Assembly: GCF_002737765.1 (NCBI RefSeq)
Contig: NZ_PEGG01000078.1
Coordinates: 1-7,685 of the forward strand
From: Caulobacter sp. B11
GTDB lineage: Bacteria; Pseudomonadota; Alphaproteobacteria; Caulobacterales; Caulobacteraceae
Reading direction: 5' to 3'
DNA: 7,685 nucleotides
A program made the translations under genes and the position numbers. Shown here in pieces: positions 6,203-7,685 of the stretch. The stretch's first letter is position 1. Every line of letters starts with the position of its first letter. A model generated the notes under the pieces. The model saw only the letters and a program-made list of their open reading frames with translations. It was not told the origin of the DNA and did no database searches.

Positions 6203-7116
6203 CTATTGCAGGAACTGTTCGACCTGGGCGGCGAAGGCCTCCGGCTGGTCGAGCATGATGAAGTGGCGGGCGTTGTCGATGCGCGCCAGGCGCACGCCCT
6301 TCAGCGGCGCATAGGCGGTCGCATAGATCGGGTCGGCGGTCTCGGCGCTCTGGCCGGTGGTCGGGTCCAGCGGATAGAGCATGGTGGTCGGGGTGGTGAT
6401 CGCCGCCACCTCGCCGCGCATGTCGGTGGTCAGGACGTCATAGAAGGCCTGACTGAACACCTTGCGGTCCGAGGCGATCGACCAGGCCACGGCGGCGGCC
6501 TGGCCCTCGGGCGACCGGACCAGGCGCGGCATGGTCATGGCCTGCTGGCCGGCGAAGGCGTCGGCGGCCATGGCGATGGTCGCGTCGCGGATCATCGTCG
6601 CCTGGGGCCGCACGGCATCGACCGTCACCCCAGGGCCAAACAGCACGCCGTAGAAGGGCAGGCTGTCGACGATCATCAACCGGCCGACATCGGCGGGATG
6701 GCGGCGGGCCAGCATCAGGCCGGTCAGGCCGCCCATGGAATGGCCGATCACCGCGGGGCCTTGAGCCCGTTGGCGCGGATATAGGCGTCGACCGCCTCAA
6801 CCAGGGGCTCGACCACCGGCCCCTCGGCATTGGCCCCGGGCGCGGCCCCGGCAAAGCCGGCGACCTGCAGCACATGAACCCGGTAGCGACCCTCCAGCTG
6901 GCGCGCCGTGGCGTCCCAGACAGAGGCGGATGATCCCAGGCCGGGGATCAGGATGACGTCGGGGCCCTGGCCCCTGACGTCGGCGGTGAAGCGGGCGGCG
7001 GCGGCCGAAGGAACGGCGACGGGCGCGGCCTGGGCCTTGGCCAGGGCGAAGCCCACGGTGCAGGTGAACAGGGCGCAGGCGATCACTGACCGGGCCAGGA
7101 AGGAGCGGCGGGACAT
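6203..7116 (-). pseudogene. Tat-exported alpha/beta hydrolase, interrupted by a single-base frameshift
   Basis: Two adjacent minus-strand frames together make one alpha/beta hydrolase. The N-terminal frame begins MSRRSFLA, a twin-arginine signal (SRRxFL) followed by a hydrophobic stretch to about residue 30, then the oxyanion segment LIPGLGSS. It runs into TGA at 6748-6750. The C-terminal frame supplies the nucleophile elbow VIGHSMGG, a helical lid region, and the catalytic-His segment NARHFIMLDQP. One extra C in the C run (complement of 6755-6758) joins them as LKAPAVIGHSMGG, giving 304 residues with Ser127 as nucleophile and an acid probably at YPLD. So one base appears deleted, by mutation or sequence error. 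The start at 7114-7116 has GAGG six bases upstream; an ATG four codons earlier has none. It lies 54 bases after the XRE gene and 22 before TraB/GumN. A real split gene coupled through the GTGA overlap is conceivable but unlikely. Substrate unknown. Confidence 0.85.
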
Positions 7117-7122
7117 TGTAGA

Positions 7123-7126
7123 CCTC
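7123..7126 (-). promoter_or_regulatory. Shine-Dalgarno deciding the hydrolase start
   Basis: GAGG on the minus strand lies 6 bases before the ATG at 7114-7116, favouring it over the ATG at 7126-7128. It also places the twin-arginine motif at the extreme N-terminus. Confidence 0.5.
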
Positions 7127-7170
7127 ATTGTGATGGGAAAAGGCTGAAGCGGCGACGCCGGGCGCGGCGC

Positions 7171-7365
7171 TCAGGCCTCATCCTGGAAGATGGTTTCGAT
7201 GGGCAGGCCGAACAGACGGGAGATCCGGAAGGCCAGCGGCAGGCTGGGATCGTACTTGCCGGTCTCCAGGGCGTTGATGGTCTGGCGGGAAACCTCCAGC
7301 CGGTCCGCCAGATCGGCCTGGCTCCAGTCGCGCTCGGCCCGCAGGACCTTGAGGCGATTTTTCAC
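7171..7365 (-). CDS. Short XRE-family helix-turn-helix regulator
   Basis: 64 residues, starting at GTG (7363-7365) with GGAGG five bases upstream. Almost the whole protein is one XRE/Cro-C1 domain: the core is WSQADLADRLEVSRQTINALETGKYDP (about 14-40), with the SQADLA and SRQTINALE helices forming the helix-turn-helix. The tail LAFRISRLFGLPIETIF is typical of the compact YgzD-like XRE group. Such proteins are DNA-binding dimers without a sensor domain, often encoded beside a small membrane protein. Here the start overlaps the stop of a membrane-protein gene as GTGA, implying translational coupling. A longer open frame continues upstream of the GTG, but it only exists because the membrane gene is frameshifted. 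It may regulate this operon (inference). Confidence 0.92.
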   Translation of the reverse strand: MKNRLKVLRAERDWSQADLADRLEVSRQTINALETGKYDPSLPLAFRISRLFGLPIETIFQDEA

Positions 7366-7685
7366 CGATACCTCCGGCTGACAAAGGGCTGAGCCAGGCC
7401 GAAGCTGGCGCAGAACAGCGGGAAGATCAGATAGAGCGGCGGATGCGGCAGCAGATCGGCGTTCTCGAGAAAACCCCAGATCGTGCAAAGGGTTATGGTC
7501 ACGCCGATGCCCCAAAGCATGGATTGGCCAGGGTTGCGCGCAGAAACTCGTCGGTCTCCTCGACCATGTAGAGCCCATGGCGACGATGGCGCCGATGATC
7601 GGCACGGCCGGAGCCACGGCGACGATCCAGACCAGCAGGCCGCCAGGCTCAAGATGGCGCAGGATGTACATCGAGCCGAACAGGA
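7362..7685 (-). pseudogene. Four-helix membrane protein, partial at the window edge, with two apparent frameshifts
   Basis: The gene enters from beyond base 7685 and stops with TGA at 7362-7364. Read with two single-base corrections, it gives LFGSMYIL, a helix around LLVWIVAVAPAVPIIGAIV, a cytosolic-looking acidic stretch LYMVEETDEFLRATLAN, a helix in MLWGIGVTITLCTIWGF, and a last helix in LYLIFPLFCASFGLAQPF ending SRRYR. I read this as an inner-membrane protein of about four helices, of a type I associate with Caulobacterales next to a short XRE gene. The corrections are one base near 7571-7573 and one near 7521-7525; both are deletions relative to the expected frame. Without them the frame shifts twice within 50 bases, which breaks the second half. 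Function unknown; the coupling to the XRE gene suggests a sensing or signalling partner (inference). Confidence 0.75.
7371..7375 (-). promoter_or_regulatory. Shine-Dalgarno deciding the XRE GTG start
   Basis: GGAGG on the minus strand, five bases before GTG at 7363-7365, inside the last codons of the membrane-protein gene. This is a strong site and supports the non-ATG start. Confidence 0.7.

Noticed and set aside
6203..6751. Independent 182-residue hydrolase starting at GTG 6749-6751
   Set aside because: It would begin at the nucleophile strand and lack the oxyanion loop and first half of the fold, which lie directly upstream in the other frame; a frameshift is the simpler reading.
5263..6784. 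Two long plus-strand open frames (5263-6120 and 6059-6784)
   Set aside because: They are antisense shadows of the TraB/GumN and hydrolase genes, with Arg/His/Gly-rich shadow composition.
7129..7170. GC-rich partial dyad between the XRE and hydrolase genes as an internal terminator
   Set aside because: Pairing is short and ambiguous and no proper T tract follows; the spacing fits an uninterrupted operon.
7171..7671. Single 166-residue protein joining a membrane segment to the XRE domain
   Set aside because: The middle part is out-of-frame sequence. The membrane protein's true C-terminal half is in another frame, and the XRE domain has its own GTG start with a strong ribosome binding site.

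Overview
The window is high-GC, densely coded bacterial DNA. Gene style points to an alphaproteobacterium, most likely Caulobacterales (Caulobacter, Phenylobacterium or Brevundimonas type): a signal-peptide TraB/GumN protein, a Tat-exported alpha/beta hydrolase, and a four-helix membrane protein paired with a very short XRE regulator. This is an impression from protein families, not a database match. I see no tRNA, rRNA, CRISPR array, insertion sequence or phage gene. No stretch over 160 bases lacks a gene.

Left part (1-2684, minus strand): a MocR-type regulator (GntR winged helix plus class I aminotransferase domain) carries an unusual extra C-terminal domain of about 95 residues. Downstream on the same strand lies a carbon-nitrogen hydrolase of the nitrilase superfamily, cut by the left edge. 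The regulator may control this enzyme and its own gene; repeated GGAC/GTCC elements upstream of the regulator are candidate operator sites.

Middle part (2828-5214): an ABC-F translation-factor ATPase on the minus strand and, divergent from it on the plus strand, a small HD-domain protein. The HD protein's His/Asp pattern resembles the di-iron HD oxygenases (PhnZ/MIOX type) as much as the phosphohydrolases. The HD gene converges on the next minus-strand gene, and a long imperfect inverted repeat between them looks like a shared terminator.

Right part (5287-7685, minus strand): a probable operon reading membrane protein, XRE regulator, Tat-exported alpha/beta hydrolase, TraB/GumN protein. The first two overlap as GTGA and the last two are 22 bases apart. 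The hydrolase has one apparent single-base deletion and the membrane protein has two, and each broken frame is restored by adding one base. Three same-direction indels within about 820 bases suggest either consensus errors in the assembly or recent decay. The five other genes read cleanly. No wholly new system is evident. The most unusual items are the extended MocR protein, the HD protein's metal-site pattern and the four-gene operon.
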